From: a virus
DNA length: 42,590 nucleotides
Direction: 5' to 3' (one strand)
IMG/VR virus record: IMGVR_UViG_3300047321_000105
Location: 1 to 42,590 of that record
Position numbers and translations under genes: made by a program
Shown here: piece by piece, positions 22,559 to 30,508 of the stretch
How positions within the stretch are numbered: the stretch's first letter is position 1
Layout: each line of letters opens with the position of its first letter
Notes under the pieces: generated by a model
What the model saw: the letters and a program-made list of their open reading frames with translations, nothing else
The model's database searches: none
What the model was told of the DNA's origin: nothing

Positions 22559-22629
22559 GTCCTCTTTAGGCGGTCCCTAACGCTGGCCATAGGTCCAGCT
22601 ACGGGATACACACATCCAAAGGAATCCAC

Positions 22630-23271
22630 ATGAGCAACAAACTCAGCAACAACACGTTCAAGAAAAAGACCGGCATCCAGAACATCCAGGAGTACCTGGA
22701 GTCGGGCCGCAGCATCACCGCTCTGGAAGCCCTGAGTAACTTCGGCATCTTCCGCCTGGCTTCGGCCATCGAAGTACTGCGCAAGCGTGGCATGAACATC
22801 GAAACGGACACCAAGCAGGACCCGAACGGCAAGACGTATGCGCGCTATTCGCTGGTCCTTCCGGTTGAGGAATACAAGCTGGTAGTGGAGGCTGAAGAGG
22901 CTCCTAAGGCGGAGCTGAAGGTTGGTGACCGAATCCGTATCAAGGGCTACAGCCCGACCATCGACGGTGTAGAAGGTGTCCTGACCGATACGGCCTATGG
23001 CGAAGAAGGCTGCCCGTGGCCGTTCATGGCTGACCTCGACAACGGCTATAAGAGCTGGGTCCTCAAGGCCGCTGAGTTCGAACTGGTGGAGGCCAAGAAG
23101 GAACTGAAGGTTGGCGCTCGGGTTCGGACGGCCATCTTCGATAACGGTGTTCATGAAGGCATCGTGAACAGCCAGGATGGTGATGCAGGCTGGATTGTGG
23201 ACTTCCCCACGCTCGGCTGTGAACCGGTCTATGAGGTCTATATGTACACGAGCGAACTGGAGGTCATCTAA
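22630..23271 (+). CDS. HTH protein with two SH3-like repeats
   Basis: A 213-residue protein. Residues about 12-75 form a helix-turn-helix of the type common in phage proteins (NIQEYLESGRSITALEALSN, then FRLASAIEVLRKRGMNI). Residues about 98-140 and 158-200 are two related beta repeats beginning KVGDRIRI and KVGARVRT, like KOW/SH3 barrels. A DNA- or RNA-binding regulator is likely; target unknown. It lies between amidase and primase genes. Confidence 0.7.
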   Translation: MSNKLSNNTFKKKTGIQNIQEYLESGRSITALEALSNFGIFRLASAIEVLRKRGMNIETDTKQDPNGKTYARYSLVLPVEEYKLVVEAEEAPKAELKVGDRIRIKGYSPTIDGVEGVLTDTAYGEEGCPWPFMADLDNGYKSWVLKAAEFELVEAKKELKVGARVRTAIFDNGVHEGIVNSQDGDAGWIVDFPTLGCEPVYEVYMYTSELEVI

Positions 23272-23468
23272 TGAACGCCATTCGTCAAGCATTCGCAAAC
23301 GCAAAGGTCAGCGCCGCTCGGTTTGCTGCTGTAGCCCCCTTGGCTGGGGTAATCAGTGACGCCCTGAAGCGCACCCCGCGCCTCACTCGTGACCAACAGC
23401 GCGGCTGGTCCACGAACATCTCCTTCCGCACCTACAACGCTCTGAAGAACCAGGGCGTACTCGCTTAA
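23271..23468 (+). CDS. 65-aa hypothetical
   Basis: TAATG coupling with the upstream gene. Ala-rich N-terminal helix, then RTPRLTRDQQRGWSTNISF. Basic. Six bases separate it from the primase-helicase. No family was recognised. Confidence 0.55.
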   Translation: MNAIRQAFANAKVSAARFAAVAPLAGVISDALKRTPRLTRDQQRGWSTNISFRTYNALKNQGVLA

Positions 23469-23473
23469 GCCGC

Positions 23474-25144
23474 ATGGCCGAAAGCGAATTCATCCACAAG
23501 GAGCCGTGCCCTAAGTGTGGCAGCAAGGACAACCTTGCGCGCTACTCCGATGGGCACGCCCACTGTTTCACCCAGGGGTGTAAGCACTGGGAGCCTCCTA
23601 CAGACGGCCAAGAGTACACACCACGAGCCACGGCAGGGAGAAAGGTGGGAAAGGATTTGATTCTGGACGGTGAGGTCCGCGCGTTACCCAAGCGCAAGCT
23701 CACTGAAGAAACGTGTCAGAAGTTCGGCTACACCGTGGGGACCAGCAGCAAGGGGAACACTGTGCAGCTCGCTCCGTACTTCGATGGGACCACGCTAGTG
23801 GCTCAGAAGATGCGCGATGCGGACAAGAACTTTGTCACGCTCGGAGACTTCAAGAGCGCTGGTCTATTCGGTCAGCAGCTCTGGCGTGATGGCGGGAAGA
23901 AGATTGTCATCACTGAAGGCGAGATTGACTGCATGACGGTCTCTCAGCTCCAAGGTAACAAGTGGCCAGTGGTGTCCGTTCCGAACGGCGCACAGGGGGC
24001 TGCAAAGGCTCTGAAGAAGCATCTGGAGTGGCTTGAGCAGTTCGATGAAGTGGTCCTGATGTTTGACATGGATGACCCCGGCAAGGAAGCGATGGCTGAA
24101 TGCGCCGCTCTCTTCACTCCGGGACGGTGCAAGCTCGCCAGCCTCCCGAATGGGTTCAAAGACCCCAACGAGATGTTGCTGGCGGGCAAGGGCTCCGAAG
24201 TCATTGACGCCATCTGGGGAGCGAAGAGCTACAAGCCTGATGGCATCGTGTCCATCGCGGACCTTCGACCGAAGCTCTCTACGCCCATCGAGCGGGGCCT
24301 ATCGTGGCCTTGGGAGGCACTGACCGAAGCTACGTATGGCATCCGTGAGGATGAGATGTATGCGCTCGGTGCGGGCACTGGCATGGGCAAGTCCGAAATC
24401 TGGAAGGAGGTGATGGTTCACCTGGTCCAGACCCACGGCCAGAAGGTGGGCGGAATCTTCCTGGAAGAGACCCCTGAGCACACCGTTCGATGTCTAGCGG
24501 GCAAGCTTGAATCCAAGCGTTTCCACGTCCCTGATGCCGGTTGGACTCAGGATGAGTTCGATGGGGCGGTGGACAAGCTGGACAGTTCCCAGTCAGTGTT
24601 CCTCTATGACCACTTCGGGCACACCGACTATGACACCGTGAAGGCTCGTATCCGCTTCATGGTGGTCTCTCTGGGTGTCAAGCATGTGTTCCTCGACCAC
24701 GTTACGGCGCTCGCTTCTGGAGCCCGTGAGATGGACGAGCGGAAGGAGCTGGAGTACATCATGACGGACCTCGCTTCGATGCTCCGTGAGCTGCACTTCA
24801 CGCTGTACTTCATCAGCCACCTCAACACGCCTGAAGGGAAACCGCATGAGGAAGGTGGTCGGGTAATGATCCGCCACTTCAAGGGCTCCCGTGCGATTGG
24901 TCAGTGGTCCAGCTTCATGTTCGGTCTCGAAAGAAACCAGCAGGAAGAAGACCCGAACCTTCGCCACGTATCCCTGCTTCGCATTCTGAAGGACCGCTAC
25001 ACGGGCCAAGGCACTGGCACGGTAATTCCGCTCGGCTATGACACGGCAACTGGAAGGCTCAAGGAGCTGGACAGTAACCCGTTCGATGACGAGACCCCAA
25101 GCAGCAGCAAACAACCCCCGTGGGACGAAGACTCCCCATTCTGA
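23474..25144 (+). CDS. DNA primase-helicase, T7 gp4-like
   Basis: 556 residues (T7 gp4 is 566). A zinc-binding N-terminus (CPKCGSKDNLARYSDGHAHC and a fourth Cys), a TOPRIM primase with EGEIDC and MFDMDDPGKEA, and a RecA-type helicase with Walker A GAGTGMGKSE (K306) and a DHVTAL Walker B-like motif. The tail is acidic and ends SPF, as expected for contact with DNA polymerase. It unwinds the fork and makes primers. A full-length bifunctional protein. Confidence 0.97.
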   Translation: MAESEFIHKEPCPKCGSKDNLARYSDGHAHCFTQGCKHWEPPTDGQEYTPRATAGRKVGKDLILDGEVRALPKRKLTEETCQKFGYTVGTSSKGNTVQLAPYFDGTTLVAQKMRDADKNFVTLGDFKSAGLFGQQLWRDGGKKIVITEGEIDCMTVSQLQGNKWPVVSVPNGAQGAAKALKKHLEWLEQFDEVVLMFDMDDPGKEAMAECAALFTPGRCKLASLPNGFKDPNEMLLAGKGSEVIDAIWGAKSYKPDGIVSIADLRPKLSTPIERGLSWPWEALTEATYGIREDEMYALGAGTGMGKSEIWKEVMVHLVQTHGQKVGGIFLEETPEHTVRCLAGKLESKRFHVPDAGWTQDEFDGAVDKLDSSQSVFLYDHFGHTDYDTVKARIRFMVVSLGVKHVFLDHVTALASGAREMDERKELEYIMTDLASMLRELHFTLYFISHLNTPEGKPHEEGGRVMIRHFKGSRAIGQWSSFMFGLERNQQEEDPNLRHVSLLRILKDRYTGQGTGTVIPLGYDTATGRLKELDSNPFDDETPSSSKQPPWDEDSPF

Positions 25145-25155
25145 AAGGACTAACC

Positions 25156-25362
25156 ATGTTCGCAGCAAAAATCGTTACGGCAGTCTCGAAGGGCCTGAAG
25201 GCATCGGTAGCAGCACTGGCGAAGGCTGAAGCTGGTCACCGCGCAGCGGCTCTGTTGCATGAAGCACAGGCAGCAGCTCACAACGCGAAGGCCGCAGTGG
25301 CCCGCTCGGAAGCTGATGCAGCAGCGAAGCTCCGCGCAGCAGTGAGCAAGGTATTCGACTGA
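25156..25362 (+). CDS. 68-aa Ala-rich helical protein
   Basis: GAAAGGAC lies about 7 bases before the ATG. It is nearly one long Ala-rich amphipathic helix with regular Lys/Glu/His (KAEAGHRAAALLHEAQAAAH). No family was recognised. Its end overlaps the CTG start of the endolysin. Confidence 0.6.
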   Translation: MFAAKIVTAVSKGLKASVAALAKAEAGHRAAALLHEAQAAAHNAKAAVARSEADAAAKLRAAVSKVFD

Positions 25363-25847
25363 GCTTTAGCTACTCGAAGACCGGCCTGCAACTCACCCAG
25401 CAGTTCGAAGGTTGCAGGCTGACTGCCTATCAGGACTCTGTAGGCGTCTGGACCATCGGCTATGGCCACACTGGTCCTGATGTCTGCAAGGGCCTGGTAA
25501 TCACCCAGGAGCAAGCCTTAGCGCTTCTCCTTCAGGACATCGCCAAGTTCTCCGCTGGGGTCAACCGGCTGGTCACTCTGGACGATGCAGGAAGCCCCGA
25601 TACGGATGGCTTGCCTGACCTCACTCAGGATGAGTTTGATGCGCTGGTTGACTTCGCGTTCAACCTGGGAAGCGGAGCACTCGCTGGCTCCACGTTGCTC
25701 AAGAAGCTCAACGCTGGGGACATCGAAGGTGCAGCGGATGAGTTCCTGAAGTGGGACCACGCAGGCGGCAAGGTACTCGCAGGGCTCACAAAGCGTAGGC
25801 AAGGTGAACGTGCGCTGTTCCTGCTGGGTGCGCATTACGGTAAGTGA
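25359..25847 (+). CDS. Endolysin, GH24 (T4-type) muramidase, CTG start
   Basis: A 162-residue lysozyme. QQFEG (catalytic Glu), AYQDSVGVWTIGYGHTG (catalytic Asp and Thr, family signature) and the helical lobe with FNLGSGALAGSTLLKKLN define GH24. No ATG, GTG or TTG fits: the frame begins just upstream of the conserved region, and the in-frame codon at the right place is CTG at 25359, with AAGG 7 bases before it and a CTGA overlap with the previous stop. ATT at 25353 is a poorer option. No signal peptide is seen, so it needs the holin at 8400. A terminator follows. Confidence 0.85.
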   Translation: MSFSYSKTGLQLTQQFEGCRLTAYQDSVGVWTIGYGHTGPDVCKGLVITQEQALALLLQDIAKFSAGVNRLVTLDDAGSPDTDGLPDLTQDEFDALVDFAFNLGSGALAGSTLLKKLNAGDIEGAADEFLKWDHAGGKVLAGLTKRRQGERALFLLGAHYGK

Positions 25848-25871
25848 AGTAACACACGTACGACAACACAT

Positions 25872-25897
25872 AGGGTCACCTTCGGGTGGCCCTTTTT
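25872..25897 (+). terminator. Intrinsic terminator after endolysin
   Basis: AGGGTCACC-TTCG-GGTGGCCCT (9-bp stem, one G-T pair, UUCG loop), followed by five Ts. Among the strongest terminators in the window. Confidence 0.9.
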
Positions 25898-25928
25898 CAT
25901 TTGGATTGGCTACTCGAAGGGGAGAGCA

Positions 25929-26315
25929 ATGGATAGACAAGAGAATCCGCTGGAGATGACTCCACGCGAAGCATGGCTGGAAGTTCAGTACTCCCGCCTC
26001 AGGGCTGAGAACGAGTGGCTGCGTCAGAGCGGCCCCCGCAGCTACAGCGTACTGGAACCGGCTGACACCCTCTATGTGAGCCCGAAGGTGGCCACGCTCC
26101 ATCTGGCTGCTGAATGCCACGCCCACAAGGACCGCAAGCATGGCGGTCTGCATGTGCGGGTGCGCAGCGATGTGCGGGAGTACGGAGAGATGTCGCTACG
26201 GTATTTCGTATCGGATGAGTCTGTAATGACCGCGCGCCACAGCGCATCCATCATGGCTGACATGCACAAGAAGGTGGTCTTCGATATTGGCCGACACCTC
26301 TGGGATGACAAGTGA
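25929..26315 (+). CDS. 128-aa hypothetical upstream of DNA polymerase
   Basis: GGGGAGAGCA precedes the ATG. The N-terminal part is a charged helix (EAWLEVQYSRLRAENEWLRQ) and the rest is mixed alpha/beta with many His and Arg. It overlaps the DNA polymerase start by 4 bases (GTGA), so it is coupled. No family was recognised. Confidence 0.6.
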   Translation: MDRQENPLEMTPREAWLEVQYSRLRAENEWLRQSGPRSYSVLEPADTLYVSPKVATLHLAAECHAHKDRKHGGLHVRVRSDVREYGEMSLRYFVSDESVMTARHSASIMADMHKKVVFDIGRHLWDDK

Positions 26316-28204
26316 GGTTAGTTAGCGACATCGAATCCGATGGCCTGCTGGATTCAATCACGAAGATTCACATGATTGTCCACCGGGACATCGACACCGG
26401 CAAGGTTCACATCTTCAGCTCGGTAGACCCCATCCATACCATCGAAGCTGGCCTTGCGATGGCTCAGGTAGCGGACCTCACGGTTTGGCATAACGGAATC
26501 TCATACGACATCCCAGCCATCCAGAAGCTGTACCCGTGGTTCTCTCTCGCACCCAAGAAGGTCATTGACACGCTGGTGTATGCCCGCCTGGTCTACCCAG
26601 ACCTGTGGGACATCGACACCAAGCTGTACGAGAAGGGCAAGCTCCCCGGCAGCCTCCGCAAGCGTCAGTCACTGGAGGCGTGGGGTTACCGCCTGGGCGA
26701 CTACAAGGGTGACTATGAAGGTGACCCGCTGATTGCCGATGAGAAGGAGCGCAAGGCTCGTAAGTGGGAGCGCTGGAACCAGGCAATGCAGGACTACTGC
26801 GTTCAGGACACGGGAGTGACCCTGAAGCTGTTCCTAAAGCTGGAAGGGAAAGAGTACGCACGGGAGTCCATTGACATTGAACACGCGGTGGCCTGGGTGG
26901 TTGCACGCCAGGAGCGCCACGGGTTCATGTTCGATAAGCGCGCTGCTGCGCGGCTGCTGGCCCTGCTGGTCAAGGAGAAGCTGCGTCAGGAGGAAGAGCT
27001 GGCCACGGTGTTCAAGCCGTTGTGGATGCGTGACGGTCCCATCTTCACCCCGAAGCGAGATGACAAGAAGCGTGGCTACGTTGCAGGCGTTCCGTTCCAG
27101 AAGATCAAGCTGACAGAGTTCAATCCGGGAAGCCGTGACCACATCGCACTGTGGCTCAAGCGGCTCTACGGCTGGAAGCCTGAAGAGTTCACCAATGACG
27201 GCAAGCCGAAAGTGGATGAAACCGTCCTGAACGGTCTTCAGTATCCCGAAGCCAAGGCCCTCCAGAAGTACCTGATGGTGGGCAAGCGCTTGGGTCAGCT
27301 CGCAGAAGGCAAAGAGGCGTGGCTGAAGAACGAGAAGAACGGGCGCATGCATGGCTCGGTCAACAGCAATGGCGCGGTGACAGGCCGGATGACCCACAGC
27401 CGTCCGAACATGGCTCAGGTCCCAGCCAGCTACTCGCCCTATGGCCACGAGTGTAGAGCGCTCTTCATGGTCCCCAAGGGTAAGAAGCTCGTTGGCTCCG
27501 ATGCTGCTGCACTGGAGCTGCGGGACCTCGCTGGGTACATGGCTGCCTACGATGGCGGTGACTATGTGAAGGTGGTTCTCGAAGGGGATAAGAGCAAGGG
27601 CACTGACATCCACTCGGTCAACGCTAGGGCTCTTGGGTTGGACCCGAAAGGAACCTACTTCGATGGTGAGAGTGGCCGCGACATTGCCAAGACCTGGTTC
27701 TATGCGTTCATCTACGGAGCTGGCGATGAGAAGCTGGGCTTCATCACCGCGCGGGTGAAGGGTCCAAAGGCTCGCTCCGCTGGCAAGAAGAGCCGTGCCG
27801 ACTTCATGCGCAACCTCCCTGCACTGGGCAAGCTCGTTGAGCGTGTCAAGGCCGCAGTGAAAGAACGCGGATTCCTCAAGGGACTCGATGGCCGCATCCT
27901 GCACATCCGCTCACAGCACGCCGCTCTGAACACCCTGTTGCAATCCGCTGGTGCAGTCCAAATGAAAAAGGCAATTCAACTCGCTGATGCTGAGTACCAG
28001 TCACGCGGCTGGGTTCCGGGAGTGAAGTATGAGTTTGTCGCTCTTGTTCACGATGAAGCTCAGATTGAGGCTGACGAAGACATCGCGGAAGAGGTAGGCC
28101 GCATCTTCGTTGAGTCTATCCGCAAAGCTGGCGAGTACTTCAAGTTCAAGTGTCCGCTGGATGGCGAGTATCAGGTAGGCAGCAACTGGGCTGAGACCCA
28201 CTGA
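26312..28204 (+). CDS. DNA polymerase, T7 gp5-like family A
   Basis: 630 residues (T7 gp5 is 704), GTG start overlapping the upstream stop. The 3'-5' exonuclease is intact: D6 and E8 in VSDIESDG, HNGISYD, and YCVQDTGVT. Polymerase motifs: DAAALELRDLAGY (motif A), the O-helix region with FYAFIYGAGDEKLGF (motif B) and LVHDEAQIE (motif C). The thumb segment that in T7 carries the roughly 76-residue thioredoxin-binding loop is reduced here to about 25 residues between FKPLW and GYVAGVPF, so use of host thioredoxin as clamp is unlikely. It copies the phage genome. Confidence 0.97.
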   Translation: MRLVSDIESDGLLDSITKIHMIVHRDIDTGKVHIFSSVDPIHTIEAGLAMAQVADLTVWHNGISYDIPAIQKLYPWFSLAPKKVIDTLVYARLVYPDLWDIDTKLYEKGKLPGSLRKRQSLEAWGYRLGDYKGDYEGDPLIADEKERKARKWERWNQAMQDYCVQDTGVTLKLFLKLEGKEYARESIDIEHAVAWVVARQERHGFMFDKRAAARLLALLVKEKLRQEEELATVFKPLWMRDGPIFTPKRDDKKRGYVAGVPFQKIKLTEFNPGSRDHIALWLKRLYGWKPEEFTNDGKPKVDETVLNGLQYPEAKALQKYLMVGKRLGQLAEGKEAWLKNEKNGRMHGSVNSNGAVTGRMTHSRPNMAQVPASYSPYGHECRALFMVPKGKKLVGSDAAALELRDLAGYMAAYDGGDYVKVVLEGDKSKGTDIHSVNARALGLDPKGTYFDGESGRDIAKTWFYAFIYGAGDEKLGFITARVKGPKARSAGKKSRADFMRNLPALGKLVERVKAAVKERGFLKGLDGRILHIRSQHAALNTLLQSAGAVQMKKAIQLADAEYQSRGWVPGVKYEFVALVHDEAQIEADEDIAEEVGRIFVESIRKAGEYFKFKCPLDGEYQVGSNWAETH

Positions 28205-28605
28205 TGGCCAACCGCAAGCCGCTCGTTACAGTCACGTTGGACTCTGGCTGTCACATCCCGCTGTCTCATGCGCTTAACCAGGATGGATACTTAAGGAAGA
28301 ACTCTGCTGGAGGTCTGGAGATGTTTCACCGGACCATCTGGCAGCACTTCCACGGCCCCATTCCGGCTGGCCATGAGATTGACCATCTATGTAGCAATCG
28401 AGCTTGCTTCAACGTCAAGCATCTTCAGTGTATCCCTGAGCGGGACCACACGACATTAACCAACAGGACTCGCTATGTCTCTATCAAAGATGCAGCAAGG
28501 GATTACTGGAGCGCTACGCAGTGTAGTGGCTCGGCTCTCGCTGCGCAGTTCGGGCGCAAGCCCTCAACAGGATGTAGATGGGTCCGAGAATTTGCGGCTC
28601 ATTGA
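28204..28605 (+). CDS. HNH homing endonuclease
   Basis: A 133-residue protein. MFHRTIWQHFHGPIPAGHEI, then DHLCSNRACFNVKHLQCIP, is the His-Asn-His core with two Cys typical of phage-borne HNH enzymes. A C-terminal helix-turn-helix (ARDYWSATQCSGSALAAQFG) would bind DNA. It overlaps the polymerase stop (TGATG). Free-standing HNH genes next to DNA polymerase are common mobile genes in T7-like phages, cutting related phage genomes at the intron-less site. Confidence 0.9.
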   Translation: MANRKPLVTVTLDSGCHIPLSHALNQDGYLRKNSAGGLEMFHRTIWQHFHGPIPAGHEIDHLCSNRACFNVKHLQCIPERDHTTLTNRTRYVSIKDAARDYWSATQCSGSALAAQFGRKPSTGCRWVREFAAH

Positions 28606-28786
28606 CGTCATCCATCGCGCACAGAACGGGGGCTTCTCGCTTCAGTGCGATTACGCGAGAGTCAACGCCGGGTACGTGAGCATGGCCGCTTCAATGGGCC
28701 TCATCACGACTGAGCAGGAGCGCGGCAAGTTCGGGCGCAAGTGGTTCGCTACGCGCAAGGGTAAGGCTTTCCTGGAGGTTCACTGA
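28592..28786 (+). CDS. 64-aa winged-helix-like protein (start uncertain)
   Basis: The frame is open from 28475, but the part before 28592 overlaps the HNH gene and looks like a shadow. A TTG at 28592 with GAG upstream gives a compact protein with RLIDVIHRAQNGGFSLQCDY, then SMAASMGLITTEQERGKF and RKWFATRKGKAFLE. This resembles a short winged helix (ITTEQ turn and wing KFGRKWFATRKG). The stop overlaps the methyltransferase ATG. Function unknown. Confidence 0.55.
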   Translation: MRLIDVIHRAQNGGFSLQCDYARVNAGYVSMAASMGLITTEQERGKFGRKWFATRKGKAFLEVH

Positions 28787-29523
28787 TGCGGCTCCGATGC
28801 TTGGACCTCTTCAGTGGCATCGGTGGATTCGCGCTGGGACTGGAGCGGGCAGGCATCGAGACCGCTGCGTTCTGTGAGATGGACGAGAAGGCGCGCGCAG
28901 TGCTGGCAAAGCACTGGCCTGACGTGCCACGCTACACCGATGTCCGCTCCGTAACCAAATCACTTCTGGAGTCAGATGGAATCACAGGCATCAACGCAAT
29001 CTGCGGGGGATTCCCCTGTCAGGACATCTCACTTGCAGGGCGCGGAGCTGGTCTTGCAGGGGAACGAAGCGGACTCTGGTGGGAGTTCCACCGGCTCATC
29101 GCAGAGTTCCAGCCGCAGATTGTCATCGCGGAAAACGTCAGCGTCCTTCGCTCTCGTGGACTGGGAGACATCCTCAGGAGCCTCTTTGCGCTCGGGTATG
29201 ACGCGGAGTGGCATTGCATCCCCGCTTCCCACGTTGGCGCACCTCACCAAAGGGACCGCATCTGGATCATTGCCTACCCCAGCAGCGCGGGACTATCGGG
29301 ACCTATCCTCAGCGGGGATTCCCTACCCATCGCAGCTCGCACGTCACTCGCCCAGCTTGGCGACCTTGGCGTACAAGTCGGGCCTTCGTGGTCAAACCAT
29401 TCCGAGTATCTACGAATGGGCGATGGGGTTTCCCGTGGGATGGACAGACTTAAGCAGTGCGGGAACGCAGTAGTCCCGCTCATTCCTGAACTCATCGGGC
29501 GGGCAATCAAAAGGGTCTTCTAA
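28786..29523 (+). CDS. DNA (cytosine-5) methyltransferase
   Basis: A 245-residue C5 methyltransferase, short for the family. Motif I LDLFSGIGGFALGLE, motif IV GGFPCQDIS with the catalytic C78, motif VI AENV, motif VIII QRDRIWIIAYP and motif X CGNAVVPLIPELIGRAI are present. The target-recognition part between VIII and X is small. With no cognate restriction gene in the window, it probably protects phage DNA from host restriction, adding to ArdA. A second frame across its 3' half has family-like segments (see findings). Confidence 0.95.
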   Translation: MRLRCLDLFSGIGGFALGLERAGIETAAFCEMDEKARAVLAKHWPDVPRYTDVRSVTKSLLESDGITGINAICGGFPCQDISLAGRGAGLAGERSGLWWEFHRLIAEFQPQIVIAENVSVLRSRGLGDILRSLFALGYDAEWHCIPASHVGAPHQRDRIWIIAYPSSAGLSGPILSGDSLPIAARTSLAQLGDLGVQVGPSWSNHSEYLRMGDGVSRGMDRLKQCGNAVVPLIPELIGRAIKRVF

Positions 29524-29996
29524 TGTTCGGACTATCAAGCAGCATCCTCAAGTGGGCCATCGGAATCGCGGTGGCCCTTTTCATTTGTGCCGCAGGTTAC
29601 TTCGCGGTCCACACATTCACATCGACGGTGAAGCAGAACGGGCAGCTCCAGGCAACCAACGTGACCCTGAAGGCCGACGCAGCGAAGGCTACGAGTGCCA
29701 CTGAAGTGGCCGTGAAGAAGCTGGACCAACTGGACACCATCACTCAGGAGAAGCAAGCAAGTGAGCAAGCAATCCACAAAGACAACGCAGCGTTCAAGCG
29801 CCAGCGTGAAGCCCTCGCAGCGAGCAGCCCTGTGGTCCAAGCGTGGGCTTCTGAGCCTGTGCCTGCCAGTGTTGTTCTCAGCCTGTGCGAGCGCACCGCA
29901 GTCCGTAGCCCAGATTGCCACCGAGACCAAGACGGTGCAAATCCCCAAGTCCCTGACAGCGCGAACGCAAGCAGCGGTGTGCAGGCTGGCCACTAA
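29523..29996 (+). CDS. Inner-membrane spanin (Rz-like)
   Basis: A 157-residue protein with an N-terminal membrane helix (ILKWAIGIAVALFICAAGYF) and a long periplasmic helical part rich in Lys, Ala, Thr and Gln, typical of i-spanins. TAATG coupling with the methyltransferase. The outer-membrane partner overlaps it in the +1 frame, the classic Rz/Rz1 arrangement. The two together fuse inner and outer membrane at the last step of lysis in Gram-negative hosts. Placement among DNA-metabolism genes rather than beside the holin is unusual. Confidence 0.85.
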   Translation: MFGLSSSILKWAIGIAVALFICAAGYFAVHTFTSTVKQNGQLQATNVTLKADAAKATSATEVAVKKLDQLDTITQEKQASEQAIHKDNAAFKRQREALAASSPVVQAWASEPVPASVVLSLCERTAVRSPDCHRDQDGANPQVPDSANASSGVQAGH

Positions 29997-30096
29997 CGGG
30001 GACCTGGTGGACTGCATCAAGGCATACGACAACCAACTGAACTCATGCAACGCCGACAAGGGCCGCATTGAGGATTTTCAAAAGGACCCGAAGTGA
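29761..30096 (+). CDS. Outer-membrane lipoprotein spanin (Rz1-like), nested
   Basis: A 111-residue frame starting at GTG 29761 (AGGAGA about 9 bases upstream) that overlaps the i-spanin in the +1 frame and extends 100 bases beyond it. It has a basic N-region, a hydrophobic stretch (LLSLCLPVLFSAC) and a lipobox with C42, as in lipoproteins. The mature part is small with Lys, Gln and Pro. An alternative GTG at 29806 would give a shorter signal peptide and is also plausible. Confidence 0.8.
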   Translation: MSKQSTKTTQRSSASVKPSQRAALWSKRGLLSLCLPVLFSACASAPQSVAQIATETKTVQIPKSLTARTQAAVCRLATNGDLVDCIKAYDNQLNSCNADKGRIEDFQKDPK

Positions 30097-30320
30097 AACT
30101 TAACTGCGGACCATCCAAAGAGGAAAAAGAGCGTAGCAGGTACTGGAAGCAGCGGGAAGAGCGCCATCGCCTGGAGCAGTGGCATCGACACTTCGCATTG
30201 TTTCCGGTTCGCGTAGGAACCGGCGAGTGTCGCTGGCTGGAAGTTGTGGAACGCAGAGGCTCTGACTGGAGCTGGTGGCATGACTGCCACATGACTTGGC
30301 AGTACCGCCCATGCAAATGA
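30093..30320 (+). CDS. 75-aa basic Trp-rich hypothetical
   Basis: GTG start overlapping the Rz1 stop (GTGA). N-terminal charged helix (SKEEKERSRYWKQREERHRL), then a Trp/Cys-rich C-terminal part with GSDWSWWHDCHMTW. Unusual composition with several Cys, His and Trp. Metal binding is possible. No family recognised. Confidence 0.5.
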   Translation: MKLNCGPSKEEKERSRYWKQREERHRLEQWHRHFALFPVRVGTGECRWLEVVERRGSDWSWWHDCHMTWQYRPCK

Positions 30321-30508
30321 CCCACGCCCAACTCATGGAGTTCCACACGGCTGAACTCCTGGAGGCTCACCGTCAGCTCACCCTGGCAGGAGTCGCTACC
30401 CATCTCAACGGCTCTCCCCTAACCATCAGTCAACGCTGCGCCCTCGCAAGGGAAGCGCTGGTTGCCTGGGGGAGTACGCAATCTGTCCTGAAGAAGGCTA
30501 TGCAATGA
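30311..30508 (+). CDS. 65-aa helical hypothetical
   Basis: The ATG at 30311 overlaps the previous gene end. All-helical pattern (QLMEFHTAELLEAHRQLTLA, then ISQRCALAREALVAWG). Overlaps the next gene with ATGA. No family was recognised. Confidence 0.5.
   Translation: MQMTHAQLMEFHTAELLEAHRQLTLAGVATHLNGSPLTISQRCALAREALVAWGSTQSVLKKAMQ

Noticed and set aside
22500-22560. Possible sixth phage promoter (CCGCTCTCGCTGTC)
   Set aside because: It keeps CTCTCGCT only in part and lacks the upstream TAAAA tract; it also lies in a small coding frame.
26834-27904. 356-codon minus-strand frame opposite the DNA polymerase
   Set aside because: Antisense shadow; the plus strand encodes a complete, motif-bearing polymerase.
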